A program made the position numbers and the translations under genes. 64,000 bases of DNA from positions 124,001-188,000 of the forward strand of contig NZ_JAFBDO010000001.1 in NCBI RefSeq assembly GCF_016908295.1. Direction: 5' to 3'. This DNA is from Thalassobacillus pellis. Lineage in GTDB: Bacteria; Bacillota; Bacilli; Bacillales; Halobacillaceae. Positions 8,578 through 17,475 of the stretch are shown here, in pieces. The notes beneath the pieces are model-generated. The model saw nothing but the letters and a program-made list of their open reading frames with translations. It had not been told where the DNA came from and did no database searches. How positions within the stretch are numbered: position 1 is the stretch's first letter; the number at the start of each line of letters is the position of its first letter.

Positions 8578-9576
8578 TTGTTAAAAAACAGCTTGATCAC
8601 ATTGGCCGTCCTTAGTTTGACTCCTTTTCCCGCAGCCTCCGCAGAGACTGTTCTTGGCTCTACAGACCAGGGAGAGACGGTAACAAGCCAGGAATATAGC
8701 CAAAATAAAAAAGACCGGATCTTACCGGAGGAATTTGGAGAGGCCTTTTTACAAGGACACTACTTCAAAATTTATCAGCAAACGAGTGAATCATTTCGGC
8801 AAAATGTTTCGTTTGCCGATTTTAAAAGCTTAGGGACCTCCTTCAACTGGGGAGTGACCACCTATGAGCTGAAAACGAGCTTTCGGATCAATAAACACCA
8901 GACGCGTTATGTCTGGGTTAATGGAGAAGCGTCCAAAGGCATCCAGCTCGTATTCGATAAGCATGGCACGATTCAAGAGCTTTACTTAACCCCATTGGTA
9001 TCTTATCCAGAGACGGATCACATCTATACGAGCAACACGTACACCATGCCGATTAAAGAAGAATGGTTTGTCTTTTGGGGAGGAACGAATCAGTTGATCA
9101 ATTATCATTATGTGTATGAAAACCAAAGGTATGCTTATGATTTAGTAAGGAAAAAGCATGGAAGCACCCATCATGGAACCCCAACGAAAAATAAGCATTT
9201 CTACGCTTTCGGCGAAGAAGTAGCTGCGCCGGCGGATGGGAGAGTCCTACAAGTGGTCGATGGAATAAAAGATAATGTACCGGGAAAAAGGAATACGGAA
9301 CAACCTTTAGGAAATTACGTGATTGTTGCCCACGATAATGGGGAGTACAGCCTGTTGGCCCATTTCAAGCAAGGTTCGATAGAAGTGGATCCTGGGGACC
9401 GTGTGGAAAGAGGAGAATTATTAGGCTTATGCGGTAATTCAGGAAATTCGAGCGAACCGCATATTCATTTTCAGGTTATGGATTCTCCGGATGTATTCGA
9501 AGGAAGCGCGATTCGTATACGATTTCAACAAAGAACTTCCCCTATACAAGGGGAGTTTGTTGAACCGATCGATTAA
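8578..9576 (+). CDS. Secreted M23-family metallopeptidase (LytM domain)
   Basis: 332 aa from TTG 8578 with GGGAGG nine bases upstream; the longer frame upstream is not real. The signal peptide LLKNSLITLAVLSLTPFPAASA is followed by a middle domain and a C-terminal LytM domain. Zinc ligands are likely the His of INYHYV, the Asp of YAYDLV and the H-x-H of PHIHF; GNYVIVAHDNG and GLCGNSGNSSEPH are typical of the fold. M23 enzymes cut peptidoglycan cross-bridges or Gly-rich peptides, so this acts outside the cell on the wall. Confidence 0.85.
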   Translation: MLKNSLITLAVLSLTPFPAASAETVLGSTDQGETVTSQEYSQNKKDRILPEEFGEAFLQGHYFKIYQQTSESFRQNVSFADFKSLGTSFNWGVTTYELKTSFRINKHQTRYVWVNGEASKGIQLVFDKHGTIQELYLTPLVSYPETDHIYTSNTYTMPIKEEWFVFWGGTNQLINYHYVYENQRYAYDLVRKKHGSTHHGTPTKNKHFYAFGEEVAAPADGRVLQVVDGIKDNVPGKRNTEQPLGNYVIVAHDNGEYSLLAHFKQGSIEVDPGDRVERGELLGLCGNSGNSSEPHIHFQVMDSPDVFEGSAIRIRFQQRTSPIQGEFVEPID

Positions 9577-9972
9577 TCATCCACTAATTTACAAACCTCT
9601 TATTCAAGAATGGGAGAAGATGGGAGACGCAAAAAGGAGAGAATGAATTGGACAATAATAATCGGTTAGATGATTCTCCATTCCATTATCGAGTTAACGA
9701 AAATTAGTAATGGCAAAGATAACTGGTAACTTCAAAAGAGGAAGTGAGCGGAATCATTCGACAAAATAGCCCCTCCTTTCCTCGCTGGGGATTGTGCTCA
9801 ATTTCCATCCCATCGAAGATAGAAACAGTTTTCGAAAGCTTACATTCGGGTCAAGAAAGCTTTTCTTCAAAAGGAAACTAGGAAAACAACCGCACACAAA
9901 CGTTTACATTTATGGATACTTAGAAGTACTCCTTTTGGGTTTTAAAAAAATTACAGACGGGGAGTTAGGAAT
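9577..9972. other. Intergenic, possible remnant of a small gene
   Basis: A TTG at 9648 with AAGGAGAG six bases upstream opens a 19-codon frame (MDNNNRLDDSPFHYRVNEN) and then stops. The strong ribosome site and the composition suggest the 5' end of a small gene interrupted by a stop. No intact gene is present up to 9973. Confidence 0.35.
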
Positions 9973-10662
9973 ATGAAAATAACACAAGTGTCCGAAAATA
10001 TTTGGAGTTTAAGAACGTGGGCGATTATCCCGATTCATGTTTGGGTAGTGACGGAGGAAGACGGGCTTACCTTGGTGGACGCTGGAATTCCAACAATGGG
10101 AAAAGGCATTCGAAAGTTCCTGAAGCAATTAAAAGCTGGACCCTTGAAGCGAATCTTACTGACTCACGGGCATTCGGACCATGTGGGGGCTTTAAATAAA
10201 GTCTTACAAGAACAACCCGTGCCAGTCTATGCGCATCGAATGGAGATTCCTTATATGGAAGGGGAAATCACCTATCCTGGTCGAAAAAAGCCTGCACAAT
10301 CGATTGAAAAACATCTTGCCCAGCCTCTAAAGGAGGACGAAAATGGCAACCTACTCCGAATGGGGGCATTAACGCCTTATATCACACCGGGACATTCACC
10401 GGGACACGTCGTTTATTATCATGAAAAAGATCAAGTATTGTTAGCAGGAGATCTATTCACTTCAAAAAACGGAAAGCTTCACAGACCCATTCCTATGTTC
10501 ACGGCTGATATGGAAAAAGCAATCAGAAGTAGTGAAGTAGTACGCCAGTTAAAACCAAAACGACTAGAAGTATGCCATGGAAATCCAGTACTCCATCCAG
10601 TAGAAGATTTAGATAATTATATCGATAGGACGCTTACAAAACAAAAAGTTCTCAAGAGTTAA
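9973..10662 (+). CDS. MBL-fold metallohydrolase
   Basis: 229 aa, ATG start with GGAGTTAGGA upstream. The metallo-beta-lactamase signature H-x-H-x-D-H is present as HGHSDH after RILLTHG, with further ligands in TPGHSPGHVVYYH (His), LAGDLF (Asp) and CHGNP (His). It is a binuclear metal hydrolase of the glyoxalase-II-like/MBL superfamily; the substrate is not predictable. It is a single gene with long intergenic space on both sides. Confidence 0.85.
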   Translation: MKITQVSENIWSLRTWAIIPIHVWVVTEEDGLTLVDAGIPTMGKGIRKFLKQLKAGPLKRILLTHGHSDHVGALNKVLQEQPVPVYAHRMEIPYMEGEITYPGRKKPAQSIEKHLAQPLKEDENGNLLRMGALTPYITPGHSPGHVVYYHEKDQVLLAGDLFTSKNGKLHRPIPMFTADMEKAIRSSEVVRQLKPKRLEVCHGNPVLHPVEDLDNYIDRTLTKQKVLKS

Positions 10663-10895
10663 TAAGAATACACTTCATTACACGGCCTCTACTTTTTTGC
10701 AACTTGAAAAATCACAAAGGATGTTTATCATGGAAAACCTCTGATAATCATCACTACTCCATCTTTTATATTTACGGTAATGTAAGAGAACACCTATGGA
10801 AAAACCTTTAAGGGACTCGGATCCGTCTGTTGGTTTGTCAGCAACTCCCGTCCCCTGGAGAATACAAAATCAATCACAGAAAGAAGAGGATAGAC

Positions 10896-12071
10896 ATGGC
10901 TTCCATTCCATACGGTTATCTCCTGCCTGCGCTACTTGTCCTCTGGTGTCAAGGCGCTGTATGGCTGCCTCGCACGTGGGCCCGTGTGAGGCCACCGTTC
11001 GGTTTGCCATTTACCGTCAATGAATTGCCGGGCTTTGCCCTGGTCATTTTTTTGGGGCCGACATGGCTGGCGTTTAGCACTGGGGATATTGATTCCATTG
11101 CCGAATGGTGCGCGTTCGGGTTAACCATAGTCGCGTCCTTAGGTCTAATCGGGCAAATCTACTTCGGACTGCAGGCATCTTCCACTATCCACCGTGCGCT
11201 TGACAGAGGATTTGGGAAAACAGATTGGCGTACTTCTATACCTCCTCGAATGGCGTTACAATTAGGAAGGTCCTTTACCCCTATTGCCTTGCTCGGACCT
11301 TTTTTGATACGACGGCATGATGTACGACGCATCGCAAACATCCCCTACGGGAACGCAGGACTAAGAAATTTACTCGATATCTACCAGCCCCGATCCCTGC
11401 CTACCAGTGCTCCTGTATTGGTCCACCTCCACGGCGGAGCGTTTGTCCGTGGGAAGAAAAACCGGGAAGGGCTTCCGCTTCTATATCGATTGGCGAGTAA
11501 GGGGTTCTTAGGCATCAGTGCCAACTACCGCCTCCGGCCTTCCGCCACTTTTCCGGACCAGTTGATCGATATCAAAAAAGTCATCGCCTGGATACGGGAA
11601 TACGGCCAGGAATATGGCGCTGATCCTTCCCAGATTTTCATCGCTGGGAGCTCAGCAGGGGCGAACTTGGCGGCGCTGGCGGCCCTTACCCCGAATGACC
11701 CATCCTTGCAGCCAGGGTTCGAGGAAGTGGACACAGCGGTCGATGCTGCCATTTGCCTGTATGGCTATTATGGCTCCGTCGACCTCCACGCAGGAGTCCC
11801 TTCCTCTCCGCTGGCATACACCAATCCAGAGGCCCCGCCGTTTTTCCTTGCCCATGGCGATCGGGACACGATCGTACCTGTTGAAGAAGCTCGGCACTTC
11901 CAGGCTCATCTCCGTCATGCTTCCTCCCAGCCGGTCATTTACGCGGAACTTCCAGGGGCAGAACATGTTTTTGATCTTTTTCATTCGATTCGTAATGAGG
12001 CAATCCTGCATGGCATCGAAGCATTCACTGCATGGGTACGGGCAAACAACGGGAACAACTTCCCTCGTTGA
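10896..12071 (+). CDS. Alpha/beta hydrolase, HSL-like, with N-terminal membrane segments
   Basis: 391 aa from ATG 10896, preceded by AAGAAGAGGA. The first about 110 residues hold three hydrophobic segments (YGYLLPALLVLWC, FALVIFLGPTWLAFS, IVASLGLIGQIYFG). The C-terminal domain is a hormone-sensitive-lipase-type esterase: HLHGGAFVRG (oxyanion hole), GSSAGANLAAL (nucleophile Ser), HGDRDTIVPVEE (Asp) and GAEHVFDLF (His). Base composition is clearly GC-richer than the neighbours, with many GCC/CTC/CGG codons and long antisense open frames, pointing to recent transfer. The substrate would be a short-chain ester. Confidence 0.85.
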   Translation: MASIPYGYLLPALLVLWCQGAVWLPRTWARVRPPFGLPFTVNELPGFALVIFLGPTWLAFSTGDIDSIAEWCAFGLTIVASLGLIGQIYFGLQASSTIHRALDRGFGKTDWRTSIPPRMALQLGRSFTPIALLGPFLIRRHDVRRIANIPYGNAGLRNLLDIYQPRSLPTSAPVLVHLHGGAFVRGKKNREGLPLLYRLASKGFLGISANYRLRPSATFPDQLIDIKKVIAWIREYGQEYGADPSQIFIAGSSAGANLAALAALTPNDPSLQPGFEEVDTAVDAAICLYGYYGSVDLHAGVPSSPLAYTNPEAPPFFLAHGDRDTIVPVEEARHFQAHLRHASSQPVIYAELPGAEHVFDLFHSIRNEAILHGIEAFTAWVRANNGNNFPR

Positions 12072-12172
12072 TCCCTTCAGGATAAGAGTATAGGGAGGCT
12101 CCCACAAAAAAGTCCGCCCCCTTTTTACGGGTAGTTTCCATCGTTTAGGCACCTCTCTATGATCAAAAGTCT

Positions 12173-13548
12173 TCAAGGTACTGCCTGATTATTCTGGCAT
12201 TGAAAAGATTTAACCTCCAGTTTGTTTGCCCAGGATAAGTAAAGATGTGCCATAATCGGAAGGAATATCGTAAAAAATAAGAAATACAGAATAACCGTAT
12301 CCTTTTCAAAATAATCTAATAGGATAGAAATAATCATGACCCCTAAAATACTTCCTATCTGGCGTACAAGATTTACTAAAGAGGAGATCTCATTGTGGTA
12401 CATTTTATTAGTCGCCATAAATGCTACGTTCATTAATACAGGAGCAATTGCTCCAGAGAAACCTAAAACGATGAAGCTGAATGAAAGGAAAAGGGGGACG
12501 GCTAATATCGTAAAGTAAACGAACAGAAGCATGCTTCCTATAACCAAAGCAAATAGGCAAAGCTGTTGTGTTAATGTTTTCCCAAGTTTATTAACTAATA
12601 TTGGTGATAAGAATGAAGATAGGAGCATGGCTGATACGGTTAAGGGTAAAAATTTAATTCCTGTCTCAAGGGAAGATAAAAATAAGCTGTCTTGAAAATA
12701 AATAGAAAGGAAGTACATAATTCCATAAATCGAAAAGTTGTACGTAAATCCATTCATTAAGCTTGAAATATTCAATTTTGAAAACATTTTCCGGTGGATC
12801 ACATGTGTGAGATTCTGATGGAAGTTCCTACCGTAAACACAGCCAAAAATCAGTAGAATCATGATTCCTACTATGAACAAAAATGGCGATTGACTAATCA
12901 TTTTGTACTCATGCGTAACATATACAGAGGTTAAAATAAGCAGCATAACAATGATTTGTTCTTTCATGAACATAGGGGTCTTTTCTTTGTTTGAATCTTT
13001 AACCGATATCAATGCTGTCACAATAACAAGTAAAGTAAACGGCACATTGATAAAGAAAACACTTTGCCATCCCCAGGCTTCATTTAAAAACCCATAGGAG
13101 AAAAAGCAAACCCTATGCCTGAAGTACCTGACCAAATTCCAAACGCAATGGCTCTTTTTTGAGGATCTGATACTGTTGAAGATAAAAGGGTTGTTGCAAT
13201 GGGGGCGAACAATGCCGCACCAACCCCCTGAATGATCCGAGAAATGAGTAGTCCCTGATAGGTCGCTGCTAAACCACAAAATAATGAACCAAACATAAAA
13301 ATGGTAATCCCTGCAATAAAGGCATGTTTTGGGCCTAGTCGTTTACTAATCCTAGCAAAAAACATGATTAGCGAGGCAAACGTTAAAACATAGCTGTTTA
13401 CAACCCATGTAGTTTCGGAAATCGTCAAATCCAACTGCTGTCGTAAGCTTGGAATAATAATGCTGACAATATTAGTATCTAAAATAATTAAAAAGGTGCC
13501 AATACAAATACTTACTAAACTGATAACCTCTTGCCGTGTAAATGTCAT
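12173..13548 (-). pseudogene. MFS drug-efflux transporter (DHA2/EmrB-QacA type), frameshifted
   Basis: The N-terminal part (from ATG 13548, AAGGAAG ten bases upstream) reads through DTNIVSIIIPSLRQQL, WVVNSYVLTFA and GVGAALFAPIATTLL, then stops just after FAFSPMGF. The C-terminal part continues in another frame as GFLNEAWGWQSVFFINVPF to 12173. The break lies at 13084-13100 in a TTTTTAAA run. Intact relatives read roughly SPMxGGFLxE there, so a few bases were lost. Both halves together would give a 14-helix proton antiporter of about 455 aa. It is divergent from the ArsR-type gene and shares its operators. Confidence 0.85.
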
Positions 13549-13568
13549 TAACCCCACACTTCCTTCAT

Positions 13569-13584
13569 TTCAAAAAATTTTGAA
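13569..13584. promoter_or_regulatory. Operator-like palindrome 1 (MFS/regulator intergenic)
   Basis: TTCAAAAAATTTTGAA, arms TTCAAAA and TTTTGAA with a two-base centre. It shares the outer TTCAAA...TTTGAA pattern with the second palindrome, whose centre is 31 bases away, about three helical turns. Confidence 0.6.
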
Positions 13585-13599
13585 TTGTATTTAGTTTAC

Positions 13600-13615
13600 T
13601 TCAAAATAATTTGAA
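13600..13615. promoter_or_regulatory. Operator-like palindrome 2 overlapping regulator -35
   Basis: TTCAAAATAATTTGAA. Its right half overlaps the -35 box TTGAAA (13611-13616) of the regulator promoter, so a bound repressor would block both the regulator and the divergent transporter. Confidence 0.6.
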
Positions 13616-13639
13616 ATGTCAAGGAGGAATGGGTATAAT
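13611..13639 (+). promoter_or_regulatory. Sigma-A promoter of the ArsR-type regulator
   Basis: TTGAAA (13611-13616), 17-base spacer, TATAAT (13634-13639). The expected start of transcription, about seven bases on, falls at the ATG at 13646, so the transcript may be leaderless. An AAGGAGG lies inside the spacer and would not be transcribed from this promoter. Confidence 0.65.
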
Positions 13640-13645
13640 AAATTT

Positions 13646-13978
13646 ATGAAAACTAATCATCGTGTAACAGACGTCTTTAAAGTACTCCAGGATCCAATAC
13701 GAATTCGAATTATTGAGATGTTGCGATTTGATCAGGAAAGGAGAGAATATTTACCGGATACAATTGAGGCAAAAAACGGATTTTGTCCAATGGATGTTTT
13801 GGCTATTTTACATGCTGAAGACATTAACATTTCCAATACCAAATTGTCTTACCATCTCAAAGAACTAAAAGACAACTCCATGATTTATTTAGTAAAGGAA
13901 GGAAAGCGTAATTTTTATCTATTTAACAGCGATAGCTTAGAAACGATCATACGCTGGATTAATAGCATCGTTCGATAA
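13646..13978 (+). CDS. ArsR-type winged-helix transcriptional regulator
   Basis: 110 aa from ATG 13646. The pattern VFKVLQDPIRIRIIEML followed by NTKLSYHLKELKDNSMIYLVKEGKRNFYLF is a winged helix of the ArsR type. It carries only one Cys (GFCPMD) and none of the usual metal-site pairs, so it probably senses something other than a metal. It is divergent from the broken MFS pump, which it probably represses through the twin palindromes between them. An ATG at 13616 would add ten residues but has no ribosome site. Confidence 0.8.
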   Translation: MKTNHRVTDVFKVLQDPIRIRIIEMLRFDQERREYLPDTIEAKNGFCPMDVLAILHAEDINISNTKLSYHLKELKDNSMIYLVKEGKRNFYLFNSDSLETIIRWINSIVR

Positions 13979-14324
13979 CTGCCAATCCTTAATAAAGTAA
14001 AGGCGACCGACTATATTGAAGACAGTTGATTAAAGAATGGTCGAAAGCATGATCTGAGTAGCTCGCTTAAATAATGGTGAAGTTCGGAAAAGTATCAGAG
14101 AGAAACTATCATGACATTGGACACTTTTACTAGCAGGGAAGCATCCATTCTTTGAATGAGCTTTTTTCGCTCTCTGCTTTATTTTTTTCTTTTAGAAGAG
14201 AGGTTCCGCTTGAAACGCTTTTTGTTTATTGAACAATCGCCCCCGATCGTTGTTGAAGACTTGATTTCAAGATATCTACAATGAAATATCTGAGTAAGTC
14301 GAATGTTCATCATCTTTAATTAAC
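13979..14324. other. Intergenic, no gene seen
   Basis: About 345 bases without a supported open frame. The part around 14205-14270 (GAACAATCGCCCCCGATCGTTG and flanks) looks like the degenerate intergenic repeats common near acetyltransferase genes in Bacillaceae, but I cannot confirm a copy elsewhere in the window. Confidence 0.3.
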
Positions 14325-14867
14325 CTAATTTAATCTCCCCATCAATAAAGTGTTGTAATAATAACCGTCACATAACAACTTGTCTTTTTGTAATATACCT
14401 TCTACCATAAAACCATATTTTTTATAAAGGTTTATAGCTTTTTCATTTGTCTCGAGAACCTTTAAATTAATCTTCTTTATACCATTTGCATCTGCCCATC
14501 TAACAGATTCTTCTAAAAAGATCTTTCCTATTCCATATCCCCAATAAGCCTTTAAAACACCTACACCAAACTCTACCTTATGGGAAGTTCTCTTTAATTC
14601 ATTTCCTTCGCATCTTGAGAAACCAACAATAACCCCCTTAGTTTGAGCAACTAAAAAAAGATTGTTATGGCTTTTGGAGTCATTCTTGATAATTTCCTTA
14701 AAAGCTTCTTCGTCTATGTATGACTCTCCTTGAACTCTATCTAAATTTTCAGTTTCACCATCAATCTGTAACCTTACTTTAGACAGAGCTTTCGCATCTT
14801 TCAATTCGGCAGACCTTACTATGTAATAAAGGTTACCAACATCAAATTCTTTTGAGTCTACTATCAA
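14325..14867 (-). CDS. GNAT-family N-acetyltransferase
   Basis: 180 aa from TTG 14867, which has AGGAGG nine bases upstream; the ATG at 14906 has no site. The GNAT core is clear: FLVAQTKGVIVGFSRCEG, then VEFGVGVLKAYWGYGIGKIFLEE (acetyl-CoA loop), then INLKVLETNEKAINLYKKYGFMVEG. It resembles RimI/PhnO-type enzymes acting on small molecules or protein N-termini. Its ribosome site overlaps the stop codon of a GNAT remnant immediately upstream. Confidence 0.8.
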   Translation of the reverse strand: MIVDSKEFDVGNLYYIVRSAELKDAKALSKVRLQIDGETENLDRVQGESYIDEEAFKEIIKNDSKSHNNLFLVAQTKGVIVGFSRCEGNELKRTSHKVEFGVGVLKAYWGYGIGKIFLEESVRWADANGIKKINLKVLETNEKAINLYKKYGFMVEGILQKDKLLCDGYYYNTLLMGRLN

Positions 14868-14880
14868 TTGATTTTTCCTC

Positions 14881-15009
14881 CTAAGGCGTATATAAATACT
14901 TTTCATTTGGAGTCTTAAGTTCTTCAGTAAGCTCCTTCATATTGTGCTCAATCACCTTTTTTCTAATAAAATCACTATCTTCTTGTTTCCATTGTTCTAC
15001 TATATTCAT
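14881..15009 (-). pseudogene. N-terminal remnant of a second GNAT acetyltransferase
   Basis: From ATG 15009 (AAGGAGG 12 bases upstream) 42 residues are open: MNIVEQWKQEDSDFIRKKV, then IEHNMKELTEELKTPNEKYLY. This is the usual opening of a GNAT subfamily whose next strand would be an acceptor or Gly-rich segment, but the frame stops. The rest of the gene is gone, replaced directly by the downstream GNAT gene. Confidence 0.6.
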
Positions 15010-15140
15010 AATTACAGTGAGCCTCCTTTTTGTTCTACCTGGCTTATAAGAAATATTTAATGCACAACACCCCCAATCCTGGAACAAAATGGCAAAACTA
15101 ACCGGATACGATTCATTATACATTAGCACCTTTTTTTTTC

Positions 15141-15989
15141 TTAAACAAATGGATCCCATCCCGAATTTTTAACCCAGGTTGATAAATCAAGCAATTCGGG
15201 ATGAATTTTACGTAGGGAAGGAATGTCAGCTTGATACCCATCAGTTTCTAACCATTTAAACATTTTATTTTTCTGAAATTGATCCCTGGCAGCCTCCAAA
15301 ACTTCACATGGCGTATCAAATACTTGACTAAATACTTTCGCCACTTCTGAAAGCGTCACTTCGTCCCCGGCAATTTCAATGGCCATTCCCTTGTATTTTT
15401 CCGGGGTGTTAAAGGCAATTGCAGCAAACGCCCCAATATCTTGCACCGAAATGATTTGTAATTTCGTATTCACATCTATAAATCCCTGAATCATCAACTT
15501 TTGTTCATAAACTTGACTAAATCCTATAAAGTTTTCCATGAAACCAGCCGGCCGGAGAATCGTAAAAGGTAAACCAATAGCACGTATATATTTCTCAATT
15601 TCCCACTTTGTTTCAAAATGGGGAACCCCACCATCTCTTTCAGCGCCACCGGCCGAGCCATAAACAAAATGTGAAACGCCCACCTGTTTGGCAACATCCG
15701 CTACTGTTTTCCCTTGTTGGATCTCTTTTTCGTGATTCTTAGAATACAAAGGTTGAACACTATAAACACCGTAAACCCCCCGCATAGCTTCCAAGAGAGA
15801 TTGTTTATTATCCATGTTCGCTTGAACGACTGTGGCGCCTTTTTTTTGCAGTTCTTGTGCAGCCGATTGATCCGGGCGCCGCGAAACCGCGCGCACGGGC
15901 CATCCATCAGCTAATAAGTTCCTGGCAACTGCACCTCCCTGTTTTCCCGTTGCACCCAACACTAAAATGGTTTTGTCTGATTTTGTCAT
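15141..15989 (-). CDS. NmrA-family NAD(P)-binding protein
   Basis: 282 aa from ATG 15989 with AAGGAGG eight bases upstream. The N-terminal Rossmann motif is ILVLGATGKQGGAVARNLL (GxxGxxG), followed by VSRRPDQ, and the C-terminal half shows LPFTILRPAGFMENF typical of atypical short-chain dehydrogenases of the NmrA/HSCARG type. These bind NADP(H) and serve as redox sensors or quinone/NADPH oxidoreductases. The gene is divergent from a TetR regulator, its likely controller. Confidence 0.85.
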   Translation of the reverse strand: MTKSDKTILVLGATGKQGGAVARNLLADGWPVRAVSRRPDQSAAQELQKKGATVVQANMDNKQSLLEAMRGVYGVYSVQPLYSKNHEKEIQQGKTVADVAKQVGVSHFVYGSAGGAERDGGVPHFETKWEIEKYIRAIGLPFTILRPAGFMENFIGFSQVYEQKLMIQGFIDVNTKLQIISVQDIGAFAAIAFNTPEKYKGMAIEIAGDEVTLSEVAKVFSQVFDTPCEVLEAARDQFQKNKMFKWLETDGYQADIPSLRKIHPELLDLSTWVKNSGWDPFV

Positions 15990-16285
15990 GTAGAAATCCT
16001 CCTTGTATTTTGTCATCCCTGCCTACATTTCAGTCGGCAGGGTCAAGCCCGGCATCGAGAAGAAGAACAAAAATCGGCGCTGTTGCATATCCAATCCAAT
16101 TCAAGAAGAGATTCATCCTATACATCCGCTTTAATAGACAACTTTTGATTAATTAACACTATGTTGTTTACAATGCCATTATAGAAGAATACAAGAAACA
16201 TACAATAACCAATGTTTTACGATATGTATGATAAACGACACTTTATTTAAATTTGTTACTTATTTTATAAAAGAGGGTTGAAAAA

Positions 16286-16891
16286 ATGGCTAAGAAAACA
16301 GACCTACGAGTAAAAAGGACGAGAAAACTCATTAACGACGCATTCTTGAAGTTTATCGAAGAGAAGGGCTTTGAGGCAATGACCATTCAAGAGATCGCAG
16401 ATGAAGCGTTAATCAACCGTGCAACTTTCTATCTTCACTATGATGACAAGTATGACCTTCTGGAAAAAATGAGTGCTGACGTCATCCAGGAATTGACCAG
16501 CGTCATCAATCCGCCTTTCGTCCAGGCAGATCAAGAAGTGAATATTGAGAGGTTAAAAGGCAGTGTCACCAATGTTTACCAATGTATACAAAAACATCAA
16601 ATGTTCTATCAAGTCATGCTCGGTGAAAATGGAATCAATGGCTTCAGGAACAATTTAGAAGAAGTGATTCGTGAGAAGTTTGACAGGCACATAAAAGAAG
16701 TCGTGAAGGATCCAAACCAATTCCAAATCCCGGAAGATCTCCTTCTCCATTTTATCAGTGCTGCCTTTGTAGCTGTCATCCAATGGTGGTTAAACCAAGA
16801 GGAGAAGCCTACACCTGAAGAGATGGCCAACCAGCTCACCAAACTCATCACTCAAGGACCAATACAAACTGCCGGCGTCAAAATCGAATGA
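16286..16891 (+). CDS. TetR-family transcriptional regulator
   Basis: 201 aa, ATG with GAGGG upstream. The N-terminal HTH is typical: TRKLINDAFLKFIEEKGFEAMT, IQEIADEALINRATFYLHYDDK, YDLLEKM. The C-terminal part is the helical ligand domain of the TetR_C type, with MFYQVMLGENGINGFRNNL. It is divergent from the NmrA gene, 296 bases away, and probably represses it; the intergenic region is AT-rich, without an obvious long palindrome. Confidence 0.85.
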   Translation: MAKKTDLRVKRTRKLINDAFLKFIEEKGFEAMTIQEIADEALINRATFYLHYDDKYDLLEKMSADVIQELTSVINPPFVQADQEVNIERLKGSVTNVYQCIQKHQMFYQVMLGENGINGFRNNLEEVIREKFDRHIKEVVKDPNQFQIPEDLLLHFISAAFVAVIQWWLNQEEKPTPEEMANQLTKLITQGPIQTAGVKIE

Positions 16892-17431
16892 TAGTATTTT
16901 TAAGAAAGAGTCAGGTATCGTTTCAGAAGCATTGATAATCTGACAGGAGACTTTATCATCGTTTGGAATAATCATTTTCATATTGATCCTATTTATAGGT
17001 AAACTTGGTCTGGTGACATTAGCATTTTCATTAGTTAAACAGAAAAAGGAAAATTTATGTTTCAATTGTGTATTGAGAACTACAACCAATACTCAACTTT
17101 ACCGTTCACCATCCTGGTAGGTTATTCATAGATATTGGCCCTTTTGTGAATTAAAAATAGCAACCTCTTATTCCAGATAACTGCCCTTATCTGGAAGACT
17201 CAGTTTCGAGATATCTGCCTTAAAAAATATAAAATATGCTCTTTGCAAATAAAATCGCCACACGCACAAATCCCCCCTTAAGTAATAAATTCCACAAAAA
17301 CGTTACAGACTTGCTTAGGATTCAATTTACATATTTGGTTAACCTAATCCAAATTTAAATATACTGAGCTTAAAAATACATCTCAAAAATTCTCAGTCGG
17401 CACGAAATCGGCACAAAGAGAAAATATAAAA
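16892..17431. other. Intergenic with a 10-bp inverted repeat
   Basis: No gene seen in about 540 bases. TTCCAGATAA (17171-17180) and TTATCTGGAA (17187-17196) are exact inverted copies around CTGCCC. The sequence resembles dispersed intergenic hairpins in Bacillaceae; it is not followed by a T-run. Confidence 0.4.
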
Positions 17432-17469
17432 ATAACCCTTGATATAATCGTTGTTATATCAAGGGTTAT
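17427..17469 (-). terminator. Terminator of the suf operon
   Basis: ATAACCCTTGATATAA (17432-17447) and its exact complement (17454-17469) form a 16-bp stem with a 6-base loop, followed on the minus strand by a T-rich tract. It lies just after the sufB stop. Confidence 0.85.
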
Positions 17470-17475
17470 AGCGTA

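Noticed and set aside
9794-9976. 60-aa frame before the MBL-fold gene
   Set aside because: No ribosome site, no family likeness, and it runs into the start of the real gene.
11614-12176. Long overlapping frames in and opposite the GC-rich esterase gene
   Set aside because: They are shadows caused by high GC; the esterase frame has clear catalytic motifs and a ribosome site.
14881-15159. 92-aa gene upstream of the GNAT gene
   Set aside because: Only the last 42 residues look like protein with a ribosome site; the first 50 overlap the NmrA gene end and intergenic DNA. Kept as a remnant instead.
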